Shown piece after piece: positions 33,362-42,386 of a stretch of 64,000 nt of DNA. A model generated the notes under the pieces. The model worked only from the letters and a program-made list of their open reading frames with translations. It was not told the DNA's origin and did no database searches. Position 1 is the first letter of the stretch. Each line of letters starts with the position of its first letter. Source of the DNA: RGIG3159 sp034927685 (GTDB lineage: Bacteria > Bacillota > Clostridia > Oscillospirales > Oscillospiraceae); assembly GCA_034927685.1 (NCBI GenBank), contig JAYFPO010000013.1, positions 62,001 to 126,000 of the forward strand, written 5' to 3'. Both the position numbers and the translations under genes were made by a program.

Positions 33362-36300
33362 CTATTTTAGCACCACGTTTCCATGGCCCAACACATGCCG
33401 CAGCTCTGCCAGCATTTCCTCCACAGGGTCGCAGAGAGCCCCCTGCCGCCGGCCCGAATCGGCGCTGTACAAAACCGTCTGCACGCTGCCCGGGAACATG
33501 GCAAGAATGGCCCGCGTCTTGCGTGCCTCTGTTCCGTCCTCCCGCGGCAGCTTCAGATACAGCCGTCCGGCTTGGGGTTCCGGCACATCCTGCGGATTCG
33601 GCGCGTCCTGGCGCTCACCGCCGATGGGACGCACCTGGTTTACCACGATCTGCGGTTCCTTTTCGTCGCGGACGGAGATCCGCCCTGTCAAAATCACCGG
33701 CATTCCCTCCTGGAGCAGCCTGCCGTATTGGCTGAGCACGTTGGAGAAGACCAGCGTCTCCATCGTGCCGGTGTCGTCCTCCAGCGTCACATAGGCCATG
33801 ATGGAATTGTTCCGCGTGCTCTTCTGGCGGAGCTTTTCTATCATTCCGGCCACAGATACGGTCTGCTCGTCGTGAAAACGTCCGTCCTCCCCGGCAAAGC
33901 TGCCCAACAGCTCGCCGATGGGCGTGACGCTGCCGCGGGGCAGCAGCGGACGGTAGTCGTCCATGGGGTGACCGGAGAGATAGAGCCCCGTAGTCTCCTT
34001 CTCCATTGCCATCAGATCCTGCCTGCGCAGCTCCGGAATGTCCGGAACCTCGACGGCCGGGGCGCTGTGCGCGGACTCCAGGTCGAAAAAGCCCACCTGT
34101 CCGTCCACATTCCGCCGCTTCGCCTCCGCGACGGAATCCATGACCACGTCGTAAATCCGCAGCAGTTGGGACCGCTTCAGGGAAAGGCAATCCAGCGCGC
34201 CGCACTTAATCAGGTTTTCCATGGCCCGCTTGTTGAGGTCCATGCCGCAGGTTCGCTCGCACAGATCTTCCAGCGAGAGATAGGGCCCTCCAGCCTCCCG
34301 CTCGTCGATGACCTGCCGGATCAGTCCCCTGCCGATGTTCTTCACTGCCGCCAGGCCGAAGCGGATGCCGCCCGATACCGGCGTGAAGTTGTCCTCGGAC
34401 TCGTTGAGGTCCGGCGGCAGCAGTGCAATCCCCATCTCTTTACAGGCGGCGATATAGCCGGCAATTTTGGCGGCGCTGTCCTGCACCGAGGTCATCAGCG
34501 CGGCCATATACTCCTTGGGGTAATGGCACTTGAGATAGGCCGTGTCATAGGCCACCTTGGCATAGCAGACCGCATGGGCCTTGTTAAAGGCGTAGTTGGC
34601 AAAGTCCAGGATCTCGTCGTAGATGGCCTGCGCCGCCTCCTCGGAGACGCCGTTTTTGACCGCGCCCGGAATCCCGCGCGCCGGATCACCGTAGACGAAT
34701 GCCTTGCGCTCCGCCACGATGACCTGCTGCTTCTTCTTGGAAATCGCGCGCCGCATGTTGTCGGACTGGCCCAGTGTATACCCGCCCAGACGGCGGAAAA
34801 TCTCGATAACCTGTTCCTGGTAGACGATGCAGCCGTAAGTGACGGAGAGAATCGGCTCCAGCTGGGGCGTTTGATAGGTGATAAGGCTGGGACTCAGCTT
34901 GTTTGAAATAAAGCGGGGGATCGACTCCATGGGGCCGGGTCGGTACAGGGCCACGATGGCCGTCAGATCCTCGATGGAGCTGGGCTTCATCTGGGTGCAG
35001 ACCGCCGTGATCCCGGCGGACTCCAGTTGGAACACGCCGGAAGTCTTTCCCTCGCCCAGCATTTTATAGGTGGCTGGGTCTGTCAGCGAAATGGTCTCCA
35101 TGGAAAAGCCCGGCTCGCGGCGGCGAATTTCCCGGACGGCCTCGTCGATCACCGTCAGGTTCCGCAGCCCGAGGAAATCCATCTTGAGCAGGCCCAGCTC
35201 CTCGATGGTGGTCATGGTGAACTGCGTCACGACGGTATCATCGTTCCGGGAGAGCGGCACATAGTCATAGACAGGCCGCTTCGTGATGACCACGCCGGCG
35301 GCATGGGTCGAGGTGTTGCGCGGCATGCCCTCCAGCGCCCGGGCGGTGTCGAACAGGCTCTTCACCCGTTCGTCTCCCCGAACCTTTTCGCGGAGCTGCG
35401 ATGAGACCTTCAGCGCCTCCTCCAGCGTCATATGGGGCGTGCCGGGGATCAGTTTCGCCACGGCGTCGGTCTCCGCGTAGGTGAAGTTCATGGCGCGGCC
35501 CACGTCGCGGATCGCTGCACGGGCCGCCAGCGTGCCAAACGTGACGATCTGCGCCACATGATCGGCGCCGTACTTCTTCATGACGTAGTCGATGACCTCG
35601 CCGCGCCGGGACTGGCAAAAATCGATGTCGATATCGGGCATACTGACCCGCTCCGGGTTCAGGAAGCGTTCAAAATATAGGTTATATTGCATAGGGTCCA
35701 AATCGGTGATTTTCAGGCAGTAAGACACCATGGACCCCGCCGCGGAGCCTCTGCCCGGACCCACGGGGATGCCGGCGTTCCTGGCGAAGGTCACGAAGTC
35801 GGAGACGATGAGAAAATAGTCCACATAGCCCATCTTTTCGATCATGGACATCTCGTATTCCAGCCGCTCCCCATGGCTTTCCGGCGGATTCTGATACCGC
35901 TCCGCGAAGCCCTTCCGACAGAGTTCCTGAAAATAGGACACGCCGCCGCAGCCCTGTGGGTGCTTGAACTCCGGCAGATGGTAGGTGCCGAATTCGATTT
36001 CCAGATTGCACCGCGCGGCGATGGCCGCCGTGTTGTCATATGCCTCCGGCACATTCGGAAACAGCGCGCGCATCTCTTCCTCGGATTTGAGGTAAAATTC
36101 GTCCGTGGCAAAGCGCAGCCGGTTCGGATCGTCCACGGTCTTCGCCGTCTGGATGCAGAGCAGGACGTCCTGAATCCGGCTGTCCTCTTTGGTCAGGTAG
36201 TGGGCGTCGTTGGTGACCACCAGCGGCAGACCGGTGTCCCGGGACAGACGCAGGATGCCGCTGTTCACAGTCTTTTGTTCCTCGATGCCGTGGTCCTGGA

Positions 36301-36820
36301 GCTCTAGATAGAAGTTGTCCTTCCCAAAAATTTCCGAAAGCGTCAGCGCCTCCTGCTTCGCGCCGTCGTAATCGTCCTGCAGCAGCTTTCTTGGAATCGC
36401 GCCCGCCAGACAGGCCGACAGGGCAATCAGCCCGCCTGCATGCTGCCGCAGCAGGTCCAGGTCTACCCTGGGCTTGCCGTAAAAGCCGTGCAGAAACGCC
36501 ATGGAAACCATGTAGCTGAGGTTCCGGTAGCCCTCCTCGTTTTGACACAGCAGCACCAGATGGTGCGCTTCGTTGTCGATGCCGTGAACGCGGTCCTGCA
36601 TGGTTCTGGGCGCGACGTAGACCTCGCAGCCCAGGATGGGCTTGATTCCGGCGGCTCTGGCAGCCTTATAAAAATCGATGACGCCGTACATGACGCCGTG
36701 GTCCGTGATGGCCACAGCCTCCTGCCCCAGCGCCTTGGCCCGCTCGACCAGCGCGCCGATCCGGCACGCTCCGTCCAGCAGGCTGTATTCCGTATGCACA
36801 TGCAGATGGACGAACGCCAT
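33362..36820 (-). CDS. dnaE: DNA polymerase III alpha subunit DnaE
   Basis: A 1152-residue C-family polymerase. PHP domain at the start (FVHLHVHTEYSLLDG), the catalytic PDIDIDF near 395-401 and the KMDFLGLRNLT palm segment, helix-hairpin-helix, and a C-terminal OB domain. The ATG at 36820 gives the canonical DnaE start; earlier codons overlap whiA. Gram-positives use it beside PolC. It is the last gene after whiA, 4 bases downstream. Confidence 0.96.
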   Translation of the reverse strand: MAFVHLHVHTEYSLLDGACRIGALVERAKALGQEAVAITDHGVMYGVIDFYKAARAAGIKPILGCEVYVAPRTMQDRVHGIDNEAHHLVLLCQNEEGYRNLSYMVSMAFLHGFYGKPRVDLDLLRQHAGGLIALSACLAGAIPRKLLQDDYDGAKQEALTLSEIFGKDNFYLELQDHGIEEQKTVNSGILRLSRDTGLPLVVTNDAHYLTKEDSRIQDVLLCIQTAKTVDDPNRLRFATDEFYLKSEEEMRALFPNVPEAYDNTAAIAARCNLEIEFGTYHLPEFKHPQGCGGVSYFQELCRKGFAERYQNPPESHGERLEYEMSMIEKMGYVDYFLIVSDFVTFARNAGIPVGPGRGSAAGSMVSYCLKITDLDPMQYNLYFERFLNPERVSMPDIDIDFCQSRRGEVIDYVMKKYGADHVAQIVTFGTLAARAAIRDVGRAMNFTYAETDAVAKLIPGTPHMTLEEALKVSSQLREKVRGDERVKSLFDTARALEGMPRNTSTHAAGVVITKRPVYDYVPLSRNDDTVVTQFTMTTIEELGLLKMDFLGLRNLTVIDEAVREIRRREPGFSMETISLTDPATYKMLGEGKTSGVFQLESAGITAVCTQMKPSSIEDLTAIVALYRPGPMESIPRFISNKLSPSLITYQTPQLEPILSVTYGCIVYQEQVIEIFRRLGGYTLGQSDNMRRAISKKKQQVIVAERKAFVYGDPARGIPGAVKNGVSEEAAQAIYDEILDFANYAFNKAHAVCYAKVAYDTAYLKCHYPKEYMAALMTSVQDSAAKIAGYIAACKEMGIALLPPDLNESEDNFTPVSGGIRFGLAAVKNIGRGLIRQVIDEREAGGPYLSLEDLCERTCGMDLNKRAMENLIKCGALDCLSLKRSQLLRIYDVVMDSVAEAKRRNVDGQVGFFDLESAHSAPAVEVPDIPELRRQDLMAMEKETTGLYLSGHPMDDYRPLLPRGSVTPIGELLGSFAGEDGRFHDEQTVSVAGMIEKLRQKSTRNNSIMAYVTLEDDTGTMETLVFSNVLSQYGRLLQEGMPVILTGRISVRDEKEPQIVVNQVRPIGGERQDAPNPQDVPEPQAGRLYLKLPREDGTEARKTRAILAMFPGSVQTVLYSADSGRRQGALCDPVEEMLAELRHVLGHGNVVLK

Positions 36821-36824
36821 AGCC

Positions 36825-37727
36825 TTACTCCTTTGCAAGCTCAATGAGCTTGCGCATTCTGTGATTCATCGCCGATTTGGTCACCGGCGGATCGGTCAGC
36901 TCGGAGAGCTCCGTCAGGGTTGCCTCGGGATTGTCCTGCCGCAGCGCGGCGGTCTCCCGCAGTTTCTGCGGCAGATTTTCCATCTTCCCGGCGCGCTCCA
37001 GCAGACGGATGGCCGCGAGCTGCTCCTGCGCCGCGTCCACCACCTTGGTCAGGTTGGCGGTCTCGCAGTTGACGCGGCGGTTGACGCCGTTAATCAGTTC
37101 CTTCTCAACCTTGGCCTCCATAATGCCCATCGCGCAGACCGGCGCGCCGACTGCCGTCAAAAAATCCTCAATGCTGTCGGACTGTTTAAAATAGAGTACG
37201 ATACAGCCCGCCCGCTCTGTCTCCTTGGGAGAGAGGTCCAGCTCCCGCATCAGCGCATGGGTCTCCCGCCCGACCTTGTAGTGGGTAGTGGAAAGCTCCA
37301 GATGATACCGCTTTTCCGGGTCGGTCACGGAGCCGCCCGCGAGAAACGCGCCGCGCAGGAAGGCATAGACACAGCACTCGTTTTCCAGCACGCCATAGTT
37401 GACATGCAGAGCCGGGTCGCCCTCCGGGGAAAAGCCGAATGCCTCGTGAATTTTTTGCAGCTTTTCCCGGTCGGTGACCTGGAATACCAGCTTCCCCCGC
37501 CCGTCTGAAGGCGTCTGGTCAAAGGAGAGGCCAAAGGCTTTTTTGAAGAGCCGCGGCAGCCGCGCGGCAAAGTCCGCGCTCTCCGTTACAACCCGGACCA
37601 GCCCGCTCTGAAAAGTGTTACAATACAGAAGAATGCCGAAGCACTCGGACACCGCGCAGCATTTTCGCGCGATGGGTTGGCGGCACAGTTCCGCCTTGGC
37701 ATTGGAGGAAAAAGACACAGTCAGCAT
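36825..37727 (-). CDS. whiA: DNA-binding protein WhiA
   Basis: A 300-residue WhiA with an N-terminal LAGLIDADG-like fold (FLRGAFLAGGSVTDPEK, near 105-121) and a C-terminal helix-turn-helix (LTELSELTDPPVTKSAMNHR). Linked to cell division and sporulation control. Start at 37727 overlaps yvcK by 7 bases. Part of the conserved rapZ-yvcK-whiA set. Confidence 0.95.
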   Translation of the reverse strand: MLTVSFSSNAKAELCRQPIARKCCAVSECFGILLYCNTFQSGLVRVVTESADFAARLPRLFKKAFGLSFDQTPSDGRGKLVFQVTDREKLQKIHEAFGFSPEGDPALHVNYGVLENECCVYAFLRGAFLAGGSVTDPEKRYHLELSTTHYKVGRETHALMRELDLSPKETERAGCIVLYFKQSDSIEDFLTAVGAPVCAMGIMEAKVEKELINGVNRRVNCETANLTKVVDAAQEQLAAIRLLERAGKMENLPQKLRETAALRQDNPEATLTELSELTDPPVTKSAMNHRMRKLIELAKE

Positions 37728-38761
37728 TCCCTTCTCTTTTTTTCGAATACTTCCATGATCGCGGCAGACAACTTCTCCGCGTCGTGCCGCGCGAATCGGG
37801 AATGGGCGGTCAGCGGCTTTTCCACCACCTCGATGCCCAGCGCCTCGATCTCCTCGCGGCACAGCCGAATTGGCTCGCTATCCTCCCGGCGGTAGGCCTC
37901 CGCCACCCCGGGATCGACCGAAGCGCTGTTGGCAATGCAGACGTCCACAAGCCCGGGCGCGGCGTGGGCACAGAACGCCTTCAGGTGGTCGATGCCCGTA
38001 TACCCCTCCGTTTCGCCGTCCTGCGTCATGACATTCATGATAAAAAGCTTCAGCGCGCGCGAGGCGGCCACGGCTTCGGTAATGCCCTCCACCAGGAAGT
38101 TCGGGATGATGCTGGTGTAGAGGCTGCCCGGGCCGATCACGATGAGGTCGGCGTTCAGAATCTCCTGCACGCTGTCGCCCAGCGCCTTTGGGCGGCGCGG
38201 CACCAGCCGTACCTCCCTGATTCTGCAATTGTTGACCTTCTTGTCGTAATAGATCTTGCTCTCACCCAGCGTCGTGCGGCCGTTTTCGAACTCCGCCTCC
38301 AAAAAGATGCTCTCGTCGGTCACAGGCAACACCTTACCGGTCACGGCAAGCAGCTCGCAGAGCTGGCGCACCGCCTCTTCGAAGCTGCCGCAGATCTCGG
38401 ACATGGCGGCCAGCAACAGATTGCCCATGCTCTGCCCGCCAAGAGAGCCTGTGGAAAACCGGTAGGTCATCAATTTCTCGAGCATCGGCTCCGCGTTGGA
38501 AAGCGCCATGATGCAGTTGCGAATATCGCCGGGCGGCAGGATGCCGAGGTCCTCACGCAGCACGCCGGAACCGCCGCCATCGTCGGAGACCGCAACGATA
38601 CCGGTCAGTTGGGTCGTATAGCGTTTGAGGCCGCGCAAAACCGTTGACTGGCCGTGCCCACCGCCGATGGCCACGATCCGCGGCTCCCGCTGCCGGGGAA
38701 CATAGACCTTTGTCTCCGATTCATAATGATAAAGTGGCTGCGCACCGATCAGTTTTGACAT
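37721..38761 (-). CDS. yvcK: YvcK/GlmR-family gluconeogenesis factor
   Basis: A 346-residue member of the YvcK (GlmR) family, which binds UDP-GlcNAc and supports cell-wall precursor supply during gluconeogenic growth. GGGHGQSTVLRGLK near 33-46 is the nucleotide-binding loop and GPGSLYTSIIPN is the family signature. Six bases after rapZ. Confidence 0.94.
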   Translation of the reverse strand: MSKLIGAQPLYHYESETKVYVPRQREPRIVAIGGGHGQSTVLRGLKRYTTQLTGIVAVSDDGGGSGVLREDLGILPPGDIRNCIMALSNAEPMLEKLMTYRFSTGSLGGQSMGNLLLAAMSEICGSFEEAVRQLCELLAVTGKVLPVTDESIFLEAEFENGRTTLGESKIYYDKKVNNCRIREVRLVPRRPKALGDSVQEILNADLIVIGPGSLYTSIIPNFLVEGITEAVAASRALKLFIMNVMTQDGETEGYTGIDHLKAFCAHAAPGLVDVCIANSASVDPGVAEAYRREDSEPIRLCREEIEALGIEVVEKPLTAHSRFARHDAEKLSAAIMEVFEKKRREC

Positions 38762-38767
38762 ATTCTG

Positions 38768-39631
38768 TCACCTTCTGCCCATATCCCGGTGGCTGACGGC
38801 CGTGGCAAATCCTCGTTTTGAAACGAACTCACCCAGCTCCTTGGCGATGGCCACGGAGCGGTGCTGACCGCCGGTACAGCCCACGGCGATCGTCAGGTTC
38901 GTCTTTCCTTCCTCCATGTGGAGCGGCAGGGAAAACGCCAGCAGATCCTCCAGTTTCCCCACATAGTCCTTGGTCTGCTGATAGGAGAACACAAAGTCCC
39001 GCACATCCTGATCGAGTCCGGTCTTATGCCGCATTTCCTCAATATAATAGGGGTTCGGCAGGAACCGCACGTCAAACACCAGATCGGCGTCCATGGGCAG
39101 GCCGAACTTGAAGCCGAAGGAGATGATCTTCACCGCCATACTGTGCTCCCGGGCCACGCTGCCCTCAAAGAGACGGATCATCTCGCAGCGCAGCTTTCCA
39201 GCGGTAAGCGTCGAGGTGTCGATGATATAGGCGGCGCGGTTCCGCACCGGCTCGAGCAGCTGACGTTCCCGCTCCACCGCCTGCAACAGCGTTGAGCCGT
39301 CCCGCATCAGGGGGTGCATGCGCCGGGTTTCCTTGAATCTGGAGATCAAAACCTCGGTAGAGGCCTCAAAAAAGAGAATCGTATACTCGCACTTCATGGC
39401 GTCCAACCGGTCCAGCGCCCGGAACAGACCGTCGAAGGTCAGACTGCCGCGCACATCCGTCACCAGCGCCACGCGCTCGTAGCGCCCCTTGGTAGCAAGG
39501 CAGATCTGGGCAAACTGCGGAATCAGATCCACCGGCATATTGTCCACGCAATAAAACCCAATGTCCTCCAATGTCCTGCTGGCGCGGCTTTTTCCCGCGC
39601 CGGACAGGCCGGAAATAATCACAAAATCCAT
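38768..39631 (-). CDS. rapZ: RNase adapter/nucleotide-binding protein RapZ (YvcJ)
   Basis: A 287-residue P-loop protein: Walker A GLSGAGKS (8-15), Walker B-like VTDVRG, and the C-terminal GCTGGQHRSV motif of the family. In Gram-positives (YvcJ) it binds GTP/ATP and affects competence; in enterics RapZ guides RNase E on GlmZ. Three bases after murB. Confidence 0.95.
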   Translation of the reverse strand: MDFVIISGLSGAGKSRASRTLEDIGFYCVDNMPVDLIPQFAQICLATKGRYERVALVTDVRGSLTFDGLFRALDRLDAMKCEYTILFFEASTEVLISRFKETRRMHPLMRDGSTLLQAVERERQLLEPVRNRAAYIIDTSTLTAGKLRCEMIRLFEGSVAREHSMAVKIISFGFKFGLPMDADLVFDVRFLPNPYYIEEMRHKTGLDQDVRDFVFSYQQTKDYVGKLEDLLAFSLPLHMEEGKTNLTIAVGCTGGQHRSVAIAKELGEFVSKRGFATAVSHRDMGRR

Positions 39632-39634
39632 ATT

Positions 39635-40552
39635 TTACCCTCGAAAGAGCCGGATTTCCGGCTCCAGCTCCACGCCGGACGTCTCCAGCACCCGCTTCTG
39701 CACCTGCTCCACCAGACTTAACACATCCTTTGCCGTAGCGCCGCCCAAATTGACGAGAAAGCCCGCATGTTTTTCAGACACCGCGGCGCCGCCGACGCGG
39801 AACCCTTTGAGTCCCGCCTCCTCGATGAGCGCGGCGGCATAGTGCCCCTCCGGCCGTTTGAAAGCCGACCCGGCCGAGGGCAGCTCCAGCGGCTGCTTCT
39901 CCCGCCGCCGCTGGGAAAAGTCCTGCATTTTGGCGCGAATCTCCTCGTGGCTCCCCTTTTGCAGCGCGAACACCGTAGAGAGAATCATCCCATCCATGTT
40001 CTGGAACGCGCTGCCGCGGTAGTGAAAGCCCTGTTCTCCCCCCACATAGTCCCGCGGCGTACCGTCCCCGGTCAGCGTCGCGGTTTTCTCGGCCGTCTGC
40101 CGGATCTCGCCGCCGTAGGCGCCGGCATTCATATAGACGCCGCCGCCGACGCTTCCGGGAATCCCCTGGGCAAACTCCAGGCCCGCAAGGTCCAGCGAGG
40201 CGGCCAGCAGCGAGAGCTTCGCCAGGGTCGCGCCGCATTCCGCCTCGATGTGCGTATCATCTACCTGCCGCAGCGCGCCGAGGCCGTCCCGTGTCTCGAT
40301 CACGACGCCGCGCAGGCCCTCGTCCGGGATCAGCACATTGGTGCACGCGCCCAGAACCAGCGGACGCACGCCAAGTTCCCGCAGGGCAAGCCAGGCGGCC
40401 CGCAGCTCCGCGGCGGATTTCGGCAGCAGCATGACGTCACAGGGCCCGCCGATGCGGAAGGAGGTGCGCTCCTTCATGGAAACCTGCTCATTTATTTGCA
40501 ATTCCGGGAGCTTTTCCCGAAAATATCGAAGAATATCAGAATTTTGACTCAT
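39635..40552 (-). CDS. murB: UDP-N-acetylenolpyruvoylglucosamine reductase
   Basis: A 305-residue FAD enzyme reducing UDP-GlcNAc-enolpyruvate to UDP-MurNAc. It shows RIGGPCDVMLLP, GACTNVLI (FAD loop), GIPGSVGGGVYMNAGAYGG, the catalytic Ser in LPSAGSAFKRPEG and a final Glu in LEPEIR. This is the type IIa/b short form. The ATG at 40552 has GGAGG upstream; the frame extends further only across the promoter. Confidence 0.96.
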   Translation of the reverse strand: MSQNSDILRYFREKLPELQINEQVSMKERTSFRIGGPCDVMLLPKSAAELRAAWLALRELGVRPLVLGACTNVLIPDEGLRGVVIETRDGLGALRQVDDTHIEAECGATLAKLSLLAASLDLAGLEFAQGIPGSVGGGVYMNAGAYGGEIRQTAEKTATLTGDGTPRDYVGGEQGFHYRGSAFQNMDGMILSTVFALQKGSHEEIRAKMQDFSQRRREKQPLELPSAGSAFKRPEGHYAAALIEEAGLKGFRVGGAAVSEKHAGFLVNLGGATAKDVLSLVEQVQKRVLETSGVELEPEIRLFRG

Positions 40553-40580
40553 AAACGCCTCCGGGTGGATAGTACTTGTT

Positions 40581-40609
40581 ATTATATCAGTTTTGTAACC
40601 ATTTGGCAA
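40581..40609 (-). promoter_or_regulatory. Promoter of the murB-rapZ-yvcK-whiA-dnaE operon
   Basis: Minus-strand TTGCCA and a perfect TATAAT with 17-base spacing, about 30 bases before murB. Confidence 0.75.
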
Positions 40610-40740
40610 TACATCCGATAAGTTTGCTTTTCTTCCTCATTTGGGAAACCGCCGTCCGTGATTGCTCCTTTTCTGCAAAGAAAGCGAACCAAAAAAACAG
40701 GAACCGATTAAAAAAGGAAGCAAGATCGAAAAACTTATGC

Positions 40741-40887
40741 TATAATAGCCAAAACGCGACGCAGATGCGCAGCCCGCGGGTTCCGTGGAGTACGCGGCGC
40801 ACGTATGCGCCGCCGGTCGTTTGGACGGTTCCACGCGGTTGACGGCAGAGACGTACTCTACCGCCTGTTTTTTTCAGGAGGATTGTC
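40741..40887 (+). promoter_or_regulatory. Promoter -10 and structured attenuator-like leader of the mgtC-family gene
   Basis: TATAAT at 40741-40746 would start a leader of about 135 bases. GTGGAGTACG (40785-40794) pairs fully with CGTACTCTAC (40852-40861), enclosing a strong hairpin (CGGCGCA/TGCGCCG) and a smaller one. The same 3' strand can instead form a terminator: GCGGT (40835-40839)/ACCGC (40860-40864) with AGAG/CTCT inside and T7 at 40868-40874, just before the ribosome site. The two folds exclude each other, which is the layout of a transcriptional riboswitch or attenuator. The 5' GGAGTA and 3' GAGAC elements faintly recall the Mn2+ yybP-ykoY class, but I cannot assign a class. Confidence 0.55.
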
Positions 40888-41586
40888 ATGTATCAGGACA
40901 TCATCACATTTTTCCGCGACTTCAATACGGTGTCCATTATCGTCAGAATGCTGGTCGCCACGCTCATGGGCGGCGTCATTGGCATGGAGCGCGGCCGGCA
41001 CGGCCGTGCCGCCGGACTCCGGACCCATGTGCTGGTCTGCCTCGGCGCAGCGATCACCGCCATTGTAGGCCTCTACACCACAGAGACGCTCGGCTATTCG
41101 AGCGATCCGCTTCGGGTCGGCGCCCAGGTGATGTCCGGCATCGGCTTTCTGGGCGTCGGCTCCATCCTGATCGTCGGCAAAAGTCAGATCCGTGGACTGA
41201 CCACAGCGGCGGGCCTCTGGGTGACCGCAGCCATCGGCCTGGCGGCCGGCATCGGCTACATTGAGATCACGCTGGCAGGCACGCTCATCGTATTCTTCAC
41301 CATGACTTTTCTGACCAAGCTGGAGGCCTCCTCGCGCTTCGAAAGCAACTTTGAGCATTATTACATTGAACTGAGCAGCGTGGACCGCGCGGCGGCGCTG
41401 ATTGAAGAGCTGCGGGACCGTACCGGCGCCACGGAAACGGAAATTACCAGGGCCCGCAGCGGCATTGCGGGACATATTGGCCTTGAGGTAATAGCGCCGT
41501 TGGCCGCGAAGGGGCATAGTATGGAAGCGGAGATCGCCGACCTGCAATCGCGGGATTTTGTGGTGGTCGCCGTCAAGTCTTATTAA
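40888..41586 (+). CDS. MgtC/SapB-family membrane protein
   Basis: A 232-residue protein with four to five N-terminal membrane spans and the MgtC signature (MGGVIGMERGRHGRAAGLRT, near 27-46; SGIGFLGVGSI near 84-94), followed by a soluble C-terminal ACT-like domain (about 150-232). The family is linked to Mg2+ limitation and membrane potential. Start has AGGAGG. The leader before it suggests control by an ion or metabolite. Confidence 0.9.
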   Translation: MYQDIITFFRDFNTVSIIVRMLVATLMGGVIGMERGRHGRAAGLRTHVLVCLGAAITAIVGLYTTETLGYSSDPLRVGAQVMSGIGFLGVGSILIVGKSQIRGLTTAAGLWVTAAIGLAAGIGYIEITLAGTLIVFFTMTFLTKLEASSRFESNFEHYYIELSSVDRAAALIEELRDRTGATETEITRARSGIAGHIGLEVIAPLAAKGHSMEAEIADLQSRDFVVVAVKSY

Positions 41587-41599
41587 AGAAGGTGTAACC

Positions 41600-42154
41600 T
41601 TGCGCTTTTTTGGACATTTGAAAACGGTAACCAGACATCGCTTTCTGGTGATGAAAGGTTGTTTTCAGGTGGGGCTCTACTGGCAGGGCCTGACCCATGA
41701 TCTGTCGAAGTTTTCTCCGGCGGAATTCTGGCCCGGCGTGCGATACTATCAGGGAACACGCAGCCCAAACGTCCGCGAGCGGGAGGAAAACGGATACTCT
41801 CTTGCCTGGATGCACCACAAGGGCCGCAACCGGCATCATTTTGAATATTGGACCGATCTGATCCCCGGCACGCGGACCTATGGCCCCGTGCCGATGCCGA
41901 ACCGTTATCTTGCGGAGATGTTTCTGGATCGGGTCGCCGCCTGCAAGACCTATCAGGGCACGGCCTATACGGACGCCTCCGCGCTCGAATATTTCGACCG
42001 CGCGCGGGAAACCTCCCTGATTCATCCGGAGACGCTGCGCAAGCTCCGGTTTCTTCTGACGATGCTCCGCGACCGCGGCGAGCAGGAGACCTACCGCTTT
42101 CTCCGAGAGACGGTCGTCCCGGGCAAACCCTTCGCGGAGGAAGCCGCAAAATAA
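41600..42154 (+). CDS. DUF5662-family protein
   Basis: A 184-residue protein read from a TTG at 41600 that has AGAAGGTG just upstream, 13 bases after the mgtC-family stop; no ATG is well placed. It carries HDLSKFSPAEFWPG (near 34-47) and HHKGRNRHHFEYW (near 73-85), His/Asp-rich motifs that look metal-binding, and matches DUF5662, whose function is unknown. Probably co-transcribed with the mgtC-family gene. Confidence 0.75.
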   Translation: MRFFGHLKTVTRHRFLVMKGCFQVGLYWQGLTHDLSKFSPAEFWPGVRYYQGTRSPNVREREENGYSLAWMHHKGRNRHHFEYWTDLIPGTRTYGPVPMPNRYLAEMFLDRVAACKTYQGTAYTDASALEYFDRARETSLIHPETLRKLRFLLTMLRDRGEQETYRFLRETVVPGKPFAEEAAK

Positions 42155-42184
42155 TGCCCCGGCGCTGCGGCGCAATTGAAACAG

Positions 42185-42265
42185 GTAGGGCGGCTTGCCT
42201 GCAAGCCGCCCTAGTCCTCGGAGACATGCCGAGGGACGCGGCGGGATGCGGGTATCCCGCCCTAC
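42185..42265. repeat. REP-like composite palindrome
   Basis: Three nested palindromes in 81 bases: TAGGGCGGCTTGC/GCAAGCCGCCCTA (42186-42213, perfect), TCCTCGG/CCGAGGG (about 42215-42235) and GCGGGAT/ATCCCGC (42241-42260), with outer ends GTAGGGCG and CGCCCTAC also complementary. This is the style of dispersed intergenic repeats in Oscillospiraceae. It lies between convergent genes and may also stop transcription. Confidence 0.7.
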
Positions 42266-42386
42266 CGTAATGGTTCCCTGCCTATTTCCCCGGAATTTTC
42301 CGCAATTCACTCAAAGCTGCACCCAATTCGACGTTCGTCATGCTTCTTCAGGCGCGGATGCCTGCGCTTCGGCAAAACCAATCGCG

